Positions 44,531-53,075 of a stretch of DNA of 64,000 nucleotides are shown here, in pieces (within the stretch, counting starts at the first letter, position 1; every line of letters begins with the position of its first letter). A program made the translations under genes and the position numbers. The notes beneath the pieces were generated by a model. The model had not been told where the DNA came from. It saw only the letters and a program-made list of their open reading frames with translations, and ran no database searches. The stretch comes from Actinomadura chibensis NBRC 106107 (GTDB lineage: Bacteria > Actinomycetota > Actinomycetes > Streptosporangiales > Streptosporangiaceae): positions 124,001 through 188,000 of the forward strand of contig NZ_BCQP01000024.1 in NCBI RefSeq assembly GCF_001552135.1, read 5' to 3'.

Positions 44531-45967
44531 GTGAGCACCCGGGACCGGCGGCCGGAGGACGTCCCGACCGGCCGTCCGGCCTCGGAGACGTCCCCGGACA
44601 CCCGTTCGGTCCCGGACGCCCGTCCGACAGCCGACGCCCGTCCCGCCCCCGACGCACATTCGGCCCCCGACACCGGCCCGGCCCAAGACGCCAGCCCGGC
44701 CCAAGACACCCGTCCGGCCCAAGACACCCGTCCGACACAGGACGTCCGTTCGACCCAAGACGTCCGTTCGACCCAAGACGTCCGTTCGACCCAAGACGTC
44801 CGTTCGACCCAAGACGTCCGTTCGACCCAAGACGTCCGTTCGGCCCAGGACGTCCGTTCGGCGCGGAACGGTCCAGAGGCGGCGGCGCGGCGATGGGGGC
44901 GGCGGCCGTTCGGCCGCCCGAGGCCGGGCCTCGACGGGCAGGCCAGGCTGCGGCCGCTCGCGCTCGTCGTGGCGACGGTGCTCTTCGCCGCCACCCTGCT
45001 GGCCGGAGTGCTGGTCGGGTCGGCGGGGCTGCCGGTGGGCGGGGTGCTCAAGGCGCTGGCCGACCGGATCCCGTTCGTGCACGTCGACTCGGGGCTCGGC
45101 GTGATCGACGAGAACGTGCTGTTCGAGCTGAGGGTGCCGCGCGCGCTGATGGCGGCGCTGGTGGGCGGGATGCTCGCCCTCGCGGGCGCGGGCTACCAGG
45201 GCGTGTTCCGCAATCCGCTCGCCGACCCGTACCTGCTCGGCGCGGCGGCCGGGGCGGGCGTCGGCGCGACGCTGGTCATCGTCCTCGTGCCGGGCGACCC
45301 GGGCTACGGGGTGCCGCTCGCCGCGTTCGTCGGCGCGATCTGCGGGGTCGCCCTCGCGTACGCGCTGGGCAACACGGCCGGACGCGGCGGCGACGGCACG
45401 GCGACCCTGGTCCTCGCCGGGGTCGCGGTGTCGTCGTTCCTGGCGGCGGTGCAGACGTTCGTCCAGCAGCTCAAGGCGGAGGAGCTGCAGCGGATCTTCA
45501 CGTGGATCCTCGGCGGGGTCGGGTCGGCGGACTGGCACCAGCTCGCGCTCGTCGCCCCGTACGCGCTGGTCTCGACGGTCGTCCTGCTGGCGCACGGCCG
45601 CCTGCTGGACGTGCTGAGCGTCGGCGACGAGGAGGCGGCGTCCCTCGGCCTGTCGGCGGCGCGGGTGCGGCTGACGGTGCTCGTCGCGGCGTCGCTGGCG
45701 ACGGCGTGCGCGGTCGCGATCAGCGGGCTCATCGGGTTCGTGGGGATCGTCGTGCCGCACGTCGTGCGGCGGCTGGCGGGCGGGTCGTACCGGATCGTCC
45801 TGCCGCTGTCGCTGCTCGGCGGGGCCGCGTTCCTGGAGGTGGCCGACCTCGTTGCGCGGACCGTGATCAAGCCGGGCGAGCTGCCGCTCGGCGTCGTCAC
45901 GGCGTTCGTCGGCGGGCCGTTCTTCGTGATCGTGCTGCGCGCGGTCCGCAGGCGCGTGGACGCATGA
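44531..45967 (+). CDS. btuC: cobalamin ABC transporter permease with a repeat-built N-terminal extension
   Basis: A 478-residue FecCD-type permease. Residues from about 140 onward are the ten-helix core (GLIGFVGIVVPHVVRRLAGG, GELPLGVVTAFVGGPFFV). Residues 1-135 are a hydrophilic extension lacking from normal BtuC; it contains about nine hexapeptides of the type TQDVRS/AQDTRP encoded by 18-bp tandem repeats. No alternative start codon preserves the first helix, so the extension seems genuinely translated from the GTG at 44531, although its ribosome site is poor. Confidence 0.9.
   Translation: MSTRDRRPEDVPTGRPASETSPDTRSVPDARPTADARPAPDAHSAPDTGPAQDASPAQDTRPAQDTRPTQDVRSTQDVRSTQDVRSTQDVRSTQDVRSTQDVRSAQDVRSARNGPEAAARRWGRRPFGRPRPGLDGQARLRPLALVVATVLFAATLLAGVLVGSAGLPVGGVLKALADRIPFVHVDSGLGVIDENVLFELRVPRALMAALVGGMLALAGAGYQGVFRNPLADPYLLGAAAGAGVGATLVIVLVPGDPGYGVPLAAFVGAICGVALAYALGNTAGRGGDGTATLVLAGVAVSSFLAAVQTFVQQLKAEELQRIFTWILGGVGSADWHQLALVAPYALVSTVVLLAHGRLLDVLSVGDEEAASLGLSAARVRLTVLVAASLATACAVAISGLIGFVGIVVPHVVRRLAGGSYRIVLPLSLLGGAAFLEVADLVARTVIKPGELPLGVVTAFVGGPFFVIVLRAVRRRVDA
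44734..44859 (+). repeat. 18-bp in-frame coding repeat, seven copies
   Basis: The unit GACCCAAGACGTCCGTTC is present in five identical copies (44752-44841), flanked by one variant copy on each side; more degenerate 18-bp copies extend upstream to about 44690. Each encodes six residues (STQDVR in frame), so copy-number changes would not break the btuC frame. Confidence 0.95.
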
Positions 45968-46010
45968 GGTCGGGCGGCGCCCGCCGCCCGGCGGGCCGGG
46001 TGGAGGAGCG

Positions 46011-46781
46011 GTGACGGTCGAGGTGAACGGGCTGGACGTCGCGCTCGGCGGACGGCCGGTGCTGAAGGGCGTCTCGCTGACCGTCCCGGCCGGGTCGTGG
46101 ACGGCGATCATCGGACCGAACGGGGCGGGCAAGTCGACCCTGCTGCGCGCCGTGCTCGGCCTGGTCCCGTCCCACGGCGAGATCACGGTGGCGGGGTCCG
46201 GGCTGGCGGGGCTCAAGCCGAGGCAGCGCGCCCGGCTGATCGCCTACGCGCCGCAGAGCCCGAGCGTCCCGGCGGGGATGACGGTCTTCGACTACACCCT
46301 CCTCGGCCGCTCCCCCTACATCCCGCACCTCGGCCGCGAGAGCGCGCGCGACCGGGCCATCACCGCCGAGGTCCTCGACCGGCTGGACCTGACGCGGTTC
46401 GCGTCCCGTCCGCTGGAGCACCTGTCGGGCGGGGAGCGGCAGCGCGCGGTCCTCGCGCGGGCGCTGGCGCAGCAGACCCGCGTCCTCCTGCTGGACGAGC
46501 CGACGACCGCGCTCGACATCGGCCACCAGCAGCAGGTCATGGAGCTGGTCGACCAGCTCCGCCTCTCCGACGGGCTGACCGTCGTGACCACCATCCACGA
46601 CCTGACGCTGGCCGGGCAGTACGCCGACGACCTCGTCCTCCTGTCGTCCGGGGAGGTGGCGGCGGCGGGCTCGCCGGAGGAGGTCCTCACGCGCGAGGCG
46701 ATCGAGGAGCACTTCGACGCGCGCGTGTACGTCGTCCCCGGCCCGGCCGGGCGGCCGATCCTGTCGCTGGAGCGCCCGTGA
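46011..46781 (+). CDS. btuD: cobalamin ABC transporter ATP-binding protein
   Basis: A 256-residue ABC ATPase: Walker A GPNGAGKST, signature LSGGERQRAVLA, Walker B VLLLDEPTTALD and the switch His in TTIHDLTLA. It belongs to the FecE/BtuD type that pairs with FecCD permeases. The GTG start follows GGTGGAGGAGCG. The stop overlaps the cbiZ start. Confidence 0.94.
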   Translation: MTVEVNGLDVALGGRPVLKGVSLTVPAGSWTAIIGPNGAGKSTLLRAVLGLVPSHGEITVAGSGLAGLKPRQRARLIAYAPQSPSVPAGMTVFDYTLLGRSPYIPHLGRESARDRAITAEVLDRLDLTRFASRPLEHLSGGERQRAVLARALAQQTRVLLLDEPTTALDIGHQQQVMELVDQLRLSDGLTVVTTIHDLTLAGQYADDLVLLSSGEVAAAGSPEEVLTREAIEEHFDARVYVVPGPAGRPILSLERP

Positions 46782-47464
46782 ACCTGGAGACGGTGTGGCG
46801 CGAGGAGGACGGGACGCGGCTCGCCGCGACCGTGTGGCGCGCCGGGGACGGGCACCGGATGATCTCGTCCGCGCTGCTCGGCGGCGGCATCGGCCCGGCC
46901 CGCTGGGTGCTGAACGCGCAGGTCGCCGGGGTCTACTCGCGCATGGACCCGGACGTCCACCTGACCGAGCTCGCCGCCGCGTACGGCCTGGACGGGCCGG
47001 GCGTCGGGATGCTGACGGCCGCGTCGGTGTCGCGGACCGTGCGGCGCGACGACGGCGGGGTCCGGGTGTCGGCGACGGTGGGGCTCCGCGTCCCGACCTG
47101 GGCCGCCGCGCCCGAGGGGGCCGCCGATCCGGAGCTGGCGCCGATCGGGTTGGACGAGGCGCGGCCCCGGACGCCCGGCACGGTCAACATCGTCGTCGCG
47201 GTGCCCGTCCCGCTGAGCGACGCGGCGCTGGTGAACGCCGTGATCACCGTCACGGAGGCGAAGACGCAGGCGCTGCTCGAAGCGGGCTACCCCTGCACCG
47301 GCACCGCGTCGGACGCCGTCTGCGTCGCCGCGACCGCGACCGGCGGGGCGGCGGAGCCGTTCGCCGGGCCCCGTTCCGAATGGGGGGCGCGGATCGCGCG
47401 GGCGGTGCACGCCGCCGTCCACGCGGGCGCGCTCGACTACACGGCCGTCCTGGACGGACGCTGA
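46778..47464 (+). CDS. cbiZ: adenosylcobinamide amidohydrolase
   Basis: A 228-residue CbiZ-family protein with the motifs ALLGGGIGPARWVLNAQV, GVGMLTAASV and PGTVNIVVAV, and a C-terminal TGTASDAVCVAA block. CbiZ removes the lower-ligand side chain of (pseudo)cobamides, giving adenosylcobyric acid for re-assembly with the preferred base. Here it is cotranscribed with the uptake genes, suggesting remodelling of imported corrinoids. Confidence 0.9.
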   Translation: MNLETVWREEDGTRLAATVWRAGDGHRMISSALLGGGIGPARWVLNAQVAGVYSRMDPDVHLTELAAAYGLDGPGVGMLTAASVSRTVRRDDGGVRVSATVGLRVPTWAAAPEGAADPELAPIGLDEARPRTPGTVNIVVAVPVPLSDAALVNAVITVTEAKTQALLEAGYPCTGTASDAVCVAATATGGAAEPFAGPRSEWGARIARAVHAAVHAGALDYTAVLDGR

Positions 47465-47471
47465 CACGGGC

Positions 47472-47511
47472 ACCGGCCGCCGTACCACCCCGGTGCGGTA
47501 CGGCGGCCGGT
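47472..47511 (+). terminator. hairpin at the end of the cobalamin operon
   Basis: A perfect 15-bp stem (47472-47486 and 47497-47511) with a 10-nt loop begins 8 nt after the cbiZ stop. There is no U-tract. It lies between convergent genes and could serve both strands. Confidence 0.75.
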
Positions 47512-47596
47512 CTCAGGGCCAGTGCAGTGGGGAAAGGGGCCTCACCTCCTACCTGTGGGGTCGTCTCCGGTGTGACGGTGAAAGCGTGTGAACGCG

Positions 47597-48907
47597 TCAC
47601 CCCGCGTGCGGGAGGTGATGCCCGTTGCGCGTCGGCGGCGCGGCGCCGTACGGATCGGTCGCGAACGGGTCGCCGCCGCCGAGCGACGAGCCGTTCGGCG
47701 GCGCGCCGTTCAGTGGCGCGCCGTTCAGTGGCGCGCCGTTCAGCGGGGGCAGTGCGTGCAGCCCGGTCGGCGGCTCCCGGTCGGCGGGCGGACGCGGCGC
47801 GTCCGGACGGCGTCCGTCCACCGGGGCGGTGAGCGCGTCGACCCGGCGGCGGGCGCGGTCGGCCTCGGCGCGGGCCGCGTCGCGTTCCGCGGTGAGCGCC
47901 CGCACCGCGGCGCGCAGTTCGTCGACCGTGCGGGAGAGCCGCCAGTTGTGCTGCTCGAACTCCCGCGCCCGCGCCTGGATCTGGTCGCGGTCGGCGACGG
48001 CCTGCCCCCGCTTGGCCTCGGCGTCGCGGACGGCGGCGCGCAGGTCGTCGGCGGTGCGCTCGGCCGCGTCCAGCTCGACGCGCTGCCCCTCGGTCAGGGT
48101 GTCCGCCTCCGAGAGGCGGCCGTGCAGCGAGACCAGCTCGGCGCGGGCGCTCTCCAGCGAGGCGAGCAGCTCGCCTTCGCGGGACGCGATCCGGTCCCGT
48201 TCACGTTCGGCGGCGAGCCGGGCGGCGATCGCGGCGTCGGCCCGGTCCCGCGTCTCCCGCTGCTCGCGGCGGGCGGCGTCCAGTTCGGCGGCGAGCCGGG
48301 CCGCCTCGGCGCGGGCGGACGCCGCCTCCTGCTCGGCGGCCTCGGCCCGCGCGCGGGCGGTGGCCGTCTCCCGCACGGCGGCCTCGGCGCGCCGCTCGGA
48401 CGCGTCCCGCTCCCGCTGCGCGACCGCGACGTGCCCGGCGGCCTCGGCGCGGGCGTCGGCGACCCGCCGCTCCACGCCCGCGACGCTCAGCTCGGACGCC
48501 AGCGAGCCCGCGAGCCGGTCGGCGGCGCCCTCCAGGCGTTCGACCATCTCCCACGTCCAGGCGACCTGACCGGTCAGGCCCGGGGCCGTGAGGCCGCGCT
48601 CGCGGCTCTCCCGCGCGGACCTCTCGCATTCTCCGTCGCCGTCCTGGCAGTAGCGGACGGTGCGGGCGCCGCGCACCGGCTGCGGCACGGGCCGTCCGCA
48701 GCCGGCGCACGGCCAGACCGCCACCGGATCACCGAGGCGCGCGATCCCGGCGCGGTCGTCTTCGGGCGTGCCGTCACCATCCGGGGACGGGGTCGCGGAC
48801 GGCGGAGTGAAGGCGGCGGGGTCGGTGATGACGGGAAGGTCGGTCTTCGTCGGGGCGGCGGCGGGGGTCGGGGCGTCGTCGAGCGGGGCGACCTTCTGGT
48901 CCTTCAT
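47597..48907 (-). CDS. coiled-coil protein with N-terminal cysteine cluster
   Basis: A 436-residue protein of unknown function. Residues 1-60 are Pro/Asp-rich. Cys67, Cys70, Cys87 and Cys94 (CAGC then YCQDGDGEC) form a likely zinc-binding or ribbon site. Residues about 110-370 are a continuous Ala/Arg/Glu coiled coil. The C-terminal 60 residues are Pro/Asn-rich with three NGAPL repeats encoded by a 15-bp tandem unit near 47700-47745. Similar proteins occur as hypotheticals in actinomycetes. The ATG at 48907 is the chosen start. Confidence 0.75.
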   Translation of the reverse strand: MKDQKVAPLDDAPTPAAAPTKTDLPVITDPAAFTPPSATPSPDGDGTPEDDRAGIARLGDPVAVWPCAGCGRPVPQPVRGARTVRYCQDGDGECERSARESRERGLTAPGLTGQVAWTWEMVERLEGAADRLAGSLASELSVAGVERRVADARAEAAGHVAVAQRERDASERRAEAAVRETATARARAEAAEQEAASARAEAARLAAELDAARREQRETRDRADAAIAARLAAERERDRIASREGELLASLESARAELVSLHGRLSEADTLTEGQRVELDAAERTADDLRAAVRDAEAKRGQAVADRDQIQARAREFEQHNWRLSRTVDELRAAVRALTAERDAARAEADRARRRVDALTAPVDGRRPDAPRPPADREPPTGLHALPPLNGAPLNGAPLNGAPPNGSSLGGGDPFATDPYGAAPPTRNGHHLPHAG

Positions 48908-49008
48908 GTGCCGTTGTACGCAGCCGCGCGCGGCGGCGTTCGACGCTCATGGCAAAGTCTTCGGGAAGTCGCGGCGCAGGCCGCCGGCGCATGCTGAACG
49001 GCGCGTGA

Positions 49009-50559
49009 TCAGCCGCGCAGGTAGTCCTCCCGGAGCCGCCCCCGGCTGAGCTTGCCGGACGGCGTGCGCGGCAGCGCGGCGCGGAACTCGACCCGCCGCG
49101 GATGCTTCATCCGCGCGAGCCGCGGCGCGCAGAACGCGAGAAGCTCGGCCTCCAGCGCCCGCTCGTCGAGGCCGCCCGGACGGTCGTCCTCGGCGGGTTC
49201 GACGAGCGCGACGACGGACTGCCCCCATTCGTCGTCCGGGACGCCGATGACCGCCGCGTCCCCCACCGCCGGATGCTGCAGCAGGACGTTCTCGACCTCC
49301 GCCGGGTAGATGTTCACCCCGCCGGAGATGATCAGGTCGGTGCGGCGGTCGCTCATGTAGAGGCGGCCGTCAGCGTCGACGCGGCCGAGGTCGCCCGCCG
49401 TGTAGAAGTCGCCGCGCATCGCGGACGCGGTCTTGGCCGGGTCGCCGTGGTACTCGAACCCGGGGTGCCCGCTCGCGTAGATCAGGCCGGTCTCGCCCGC
49501 GGGCAGCTCCGCGCCCTCCGGATCGAGGATCTTGATCTGGACGCCCTCGACCGGGCTGCCGACCGTCCCCGGGTGGGCGAGCCACTCCTCCGGCGAGGCG
49601 ATGGTGACGGGCCCGCTCTCGGTGGAGCCGTAGTACTCGTAGAGGACGGGCCCCCACCAGTCCATCATCCGCCGCTTGGTCTCCACCGGGACGGGCGCGG
49701 CGCTGTGGAACACCTGGCGCAGGGACGACACGTCGTACCGTTCCCGGACCTCGTCGGGAAGGGCGAGCATGCGGTGGAACATCGTCGGCACCATGAACGT
49801 GTTGGTGACGCGGTGCCGCTGGATCAGCGCGAGGGTGTGCTCGGGACGGAACCGCGACGCGACCACGACGGCGTGCCCGAGGTACAGCGCCATCATCGCG
49901 TGGACGCAGGGCGCGGAGTGGTAGAGCGGTCCGATCGCGAGGTGCACGTCGTCGCCGGGGGCGAGCCCGAGGTGGCGCATCAGCGTCTGCCGCATGACGT
50001 CGGCGAGGATCTCCGGCGTGATGTCGAGCAGCGGCCGCCGGACGCCCTTCGGCCGTCCGGTCGTCCCGGACGTGTAGAGCATGATCGAGCCCATCTGCCG
50101 CTTGGCGGGCGGGTGGGCGCTGCCGGACGCGCAGAGCCCGGCCATCAGCCGGTAGCCCCGCACGGGATCGACGCTGACCCGTCCGGCCTCGGGGACGCCC
50201 GCGTCGTCCGCCGCGCTCGCGACGGCCTCGGCGAACGCGCTCTCGGTCACGACGACCTTGGCGCCGCAGTCGCGCAGGATGTAGCCGATCTCCGGGCCGG
50301 TCAGATGACGGCTCACCGGGACGAGGTAGAGCCCCGACTGCATCGCCGCCAGCAGGACGGTGAGGAACTCGGCCCGGTTGCCGAGGACGGTCGCGAGGGT
50401 GTCGCCAGGCCGCAGCCCGAGATCGTCCAGCGCGTTCGACAGCCGGTTCACCTCGGCGTGCAGCTCGCCGTAGGACACCGGCACGCCGGGGGCGAGCACG
50501 GCGGGCCGGTCGGGGTAGTTCCGTGCGATCTCGTAGAAGCCGACACCCTCGACGCCCAT
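49009..50559 (-). CDS. acyl-CoA synthetase (AMP-forming)
   Basis: A 516-residue ANL-superfamily enzyme: LYTSGTTGRPKGVRRP as the P-loop, YEYYGSTESGP, the hinge DLGRVDADGRLYMSDRRTD, and the catalytic Lys in RTPSGKLSRGRLRE. It activates a carboxylic acid to its CoA thioester. Position next to the methylcrotonyl-CoA carboxylase cluster suggests a short branched acid such as isovalerate, but the substrate is not decided by sequence. The ATG at 50559 follows GGAGGTG. Confidence 0.9.
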   Translation of the reverse strand: MGVEGVGFYEIARNYPDRPAVLAPGVPVSYGELHAEVNRLSNALDDLGLRPGDTLATVLGNRAEFLTVLLAAMQSGLYLVPVSRHLTGPEIGYILRDCGAKVVVTESAFAEAVASAADDAGVPEAGRVSVDPVRGYRLMAGLCASGSAHPPAKRQMGSIMLYTSGTTGRPKGVRRPLLDITPEILADVMRQTLMRHLGLAPGDDVHLAIGPLYHSAPCVHAMMALYLGHAVVVASRFRPEHTLALIQRHRVTNTFMVPTMFHRMLALPDEVRERYDVSSLRQVFHSAAPVPVETKRRMMDWWGPVLYEYYGSTESGPVTIASPEEWLAHPGTVGSPVEGVQIKILDPEGAELPAGETGLIYASGHPGFEYHGDPAKTASAMRGDFYTAGDLGRVDADGRLYMSDRRTDLIISGGVNIYPAEVENVLLQHPAVGDAAVIGVPDDEWGQSVVALVEPAEDDRPGGLDERALEAELLAFCAPRLARMKHPRRVEFRAALPRTPSGKLSRGRLREDYLRG

Positions 50560-50723
50560 GCGGCACACCTCCGTCGGATTCGGATGGCGGGTGATCCACC
50601 GTCCATCTGACCCGCGTCACGGAGGGTAAGTCAAGGTCGTGGACGTTCCACAAGCCCTGGCTGGACAGGGTGTCCACTACGGTTCGACCGGGTTTCCTGA
50701 CCGCACGTCGGCGGCTCGTCCGA

Positions 50724-51374
50724 TCAGCGGACGCTTTCGAGGGCCGAGCGGGCCATGGCGTGCAGAAGATCGCCCATCGCGGCGGGGTCCTGCCCGGGGG
50801 CGCTGCGCGGGGTGGAGTTGAGGAGGCCGAAGCAGGCGTGGACGGCGGCGCGCAGCCGGTCGGCGGGCACGCCGGGCCGCAGCCGCCGCAGCACCCCGAC
50901 CCATTCCTCGACGTAGGCGCGCTGCAACCGGCGGACCCGGTGGCGCTGCGGCTCGGGCACGTTGTCGAGTTCCCGCTCGTGGACGGTGATCAGCGCCGGG
51001 TTGTCGAGCGCGAACGCGATGTGCCAGCGCAGGAGGGCGTCGAGGGCGCGTCCCGGGTCGGGGGCGGCGGCGCGGCGCGCGCCCTCGGCGAGGAGGCGCT
51101 CGCTGATGTCGAGCAGCATCTCGGCGAGGACGGCCTCCTTGCCGCTGAAGTGCCGGTAGACGGCGGGCCCGGTGAGCCCGACGGCCCGGCCCAGCTCCCC
51201 GATCGACGCCCCGTGGTAGCCGCGCAGCGCGAACAGCTCCGCCGCCGCGCCGAGGATCTCGGCCCGGCGCGGGTTCGGCGGGCCGTCCTGCGCGGGCGGC
51301 CCGTCCGGGGGCCCGTCCGGCGGACCGTCCGGGGGTTGCGGGGCGGTGGCCGGGGCGCCGGGTCTGGACGTCAT
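50724..51374 (-). CDS. TetR-family regulator of the leucine-catabolism operon
   Basis: A 216-residue repressor with a Pro/Gly-rich N-terminal stretch containing DGPP repeats, then the helix-turn-helix SIGELGRAVGLTGPAVYRHF. It is divergent from the carboxylase operon, and two GTTAAC-type palindromes lie between the two genes. It most likely represses the operon and itself, with an acyl-CoA as inducer; that is inference. Confidence 0.88.
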   Translation of the reverse strand: MTSRPGAPATAPQPPDGPPDGPPDGPPAQDGPPNPRRAEILGAAAELFALRGYHGASIGELGRAVGLTGPAVYRHFSGKEAVLAEMLLDISERLLAEGARRAAAPDPGRALDALLRWHIAFALDNPALITVHERELDNVPEPQRHRVRRLQRAYVEEWVGVLRRLRPGVPADRLRAAVHACFGLLNSTPRSAPGQDPAAMGDLLHAMARSALESVR

Positions 51375-51395
51375 GGGCCCAGTCTAGACTAGAGT

Positions 51396-51438
51396 TGTTA
51401 ACGGCCATTAACATCGGCGTTGTTAACGACCGTTAACC
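51396..51438. promoter_or_regulatory. twin GTTAAC-type operators
   Basis: TGTTAACGGCCATTAACA (51396-51413) and TGTTAACGACCGTTAACC (51421-51438) are two imperfect palindromes 25 bp apart, between the TetR start at 51374 and the carboxylase start at 51454. The second ends 15 bp before the carboxylase start codon. A further short palindrome AGTCTAGACT lies at 51381-51390. Confidence 0.85.
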
Positions 51439-51453
51439 GGGAAGGGAGGGGCC

Positions 51454-53067
51454 ATGGGCGGACCGCGGATCGGCTCCCGCGCCGACGTCGGGGCGGAAGC
51501 GTACAAGACCAACGCGGCGCACAACGAGGCCCTCGCCGCCGAACTGCGCGAGCGGATCGACAGGGCCGGGCAGGGCGGTCCCGAACGGGCCCGCGAGCGG
51601 CACGTCGCGCGCGGGAAACTGCTCCCCCGCGACCGCGTCGACACGCTCCTCGACCCCGGCTCGCCGTTCCTCGAACTGTCCCCGCTGGCGGCGGACGGCA
51701 TGTACGACGGCGAGGCCCCCGGCGCCGGGATCATCACCGGCGTCGGCCGGATCTCCGGACGCGAGTGCGTCGTCGTCGCCAACGACGCCACCGTCAAGGG
51801 CGGCACCTACTACCCGGTCACGGTGAAGAAGCACCTGCGGGCGCAGGAGGTGGCGCTGCACAACCGCCTCCCCTGCGTCTACCTGGTCGACTCCGGCGGC
51901 GCGTTCCTCCCCCGCCAGGACGAGGTCTTCCCCGACCGCGAGCACTTCGGCCGCATCTTCTACAACCAGGCCACGATGTCCGGGCAGGGCATTCCGCAGA
52001 TCGCGGCGGTGCTCGGGTCGTGCACGGCGGGCGGCGCGTACGTCCCGGCGATGAGCGACGAGGCCGTGATCGTGCGCGGCCAGGGGACGATCTTCCTCGG
52101 CGGCCCGCCGCTGGTGAAGGCCGCCACCGGCGAGGTCGTGACGGCGGAGGAGCTCGGCGGCGGCGAGCTGCACTCCCGCACGTCGGGGGTGACCGACCAC
52201 CTCGCCGAGGACGACGCGCACGCGCTGGCGATCGTCCGCGACATCGTCGGCACGCTCGGGCCGCGCGAGCCGCGGCCGTGGGACGTCGCCGCGCCCGAGG
52301 AGCCCGCCGCCGACCCGGCGGAGCTGTACGGGGTCGTCCCGCCCGACCCGCGCACCCCCTACGACGTCCGCGAGGTCATCGCCCGGATCGTCGACGGCAG
52401 CCGCTTCCAGGAATTCAAGCGGGAATACGGGGCGACGCTCGTCACCGGTTTCGCGCGCATTCACGGCCATCCGGTCGGGATCATCGCGAACAACGGGATC
52501 CTGTTCAGCGAGTCGGCGCAGAAGGGCGCGCATTTCATCGAGCTGTGCGACCGGCGCAGCGTCCCGCTCGTCTTCCTGCAGAACATCACCGGCTTCATGG
52601 TCGGACGCGAATACGAGGCGGGCGGGATCGCCAAGCACGGCGCGAAGATGGTCACGGCCGTCGCGTGCGCCCGCGTCCCGAAGTTCACGGTCGTGATCGG
52701 CGGCTCGTTCGGCGCGGGCAACTACGCGATGTGCGGGCGGGCGTATTCGCCGCGCTTCCTGTGGATGTGGCCGAACGCGCGGATCTCGGTGATGGGCGGC
52801 GAGCAGGCGGCGAGCGTCCTCGCGACCGTCCGGCGCGACCAGGTGGAGGCGCGCGGCGAGGAATGGCCCGCGGCCGCCGAAGAGGAGTTCAAGGCGCCGA
52901 TCCGGGACCAGTACGAGGCGCAGGGCAATCCGTACTACTCGACGGCGCGGCTCTGGGACGACGGCGTGATCGACCCGCGCGACACCCGGCGGGTGCTCGG
53001 GCTCGGGCTGTCGGTCGCGGCGAACGCACCGCTGGAGCCGGTCGGCTACGGCGTCTTCCGGATGTGA
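51454..53067 (+). CDS. methylcrotonyl-CoA carboxylase, carboxyltransferase (beta) subunit
   Basis: A 537-residue carboxyltransferase. The two crotonase-like halves carry [20 protein letters not shown] with [16 protein letters not shown], and [21 protein letters not shown] with [20 protein letters not shown]. These features are typical of MccB rather than of propionyl- or acetyl-CoA carboxylases. It works with the biotin subunit encoded 8 nt downstream. The start follows GGGAGGGG. Operon order and neighbours support leucine breakdown. Confidence 0.92.
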   Translation: MGGPRIGSRADVGAEAYKTNAAHNEALAAELRERIDRAGQGGPERARERHVARGKLLPRDRVDTLLDPGSPFLELSPLAADGMYDGEAPGAGIITGVGRISGRECVVVANDATVKGGTYYPVTVKKHLRAQEVALHNRLPCVYLVDSGGAFLPRQDEVFPDREHFGRIFYNQATMSGQGIPQIAAVLGSCTAGGAYVPAMSDEAVIVRGQGTIFLGGPPLVKAATGEVVTAEELGGGELHSRTSGVTDHLAEDDAHALAIVRDIVGTLGPREPRPWDVAAPEEPAADPAELYGVVPPDPRTPYDVREVIARIVDGSRFQEFKREYGATLVTGFARIHGHPVGIIANNGILFSESAQKGAHFIELCDRRSVPLVFLQNITGFMVGREYEAGGIAKHGAKMVTAVACARVPKFTVVIGGSFGAGNYAMCGRAYSPRFLWMWPNARISVMGGEQAASVLATVRRDQVEARGEEWPAAAEEEFKAPIRDQYEAQGNPYYSTARLWDDGVIDPRDTRRVLGLGLSVAANAPLEPVGYGVFRM

Positions 53068-53075
53068 GGGTGTTG

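Noticed and set aside
43817..46216. 799-codon minus-strand frame opposite btuFC.
   Set aside because: Shadow frame whose repeated GRTDVL units simply reflect the 18-bp btuC repeat.
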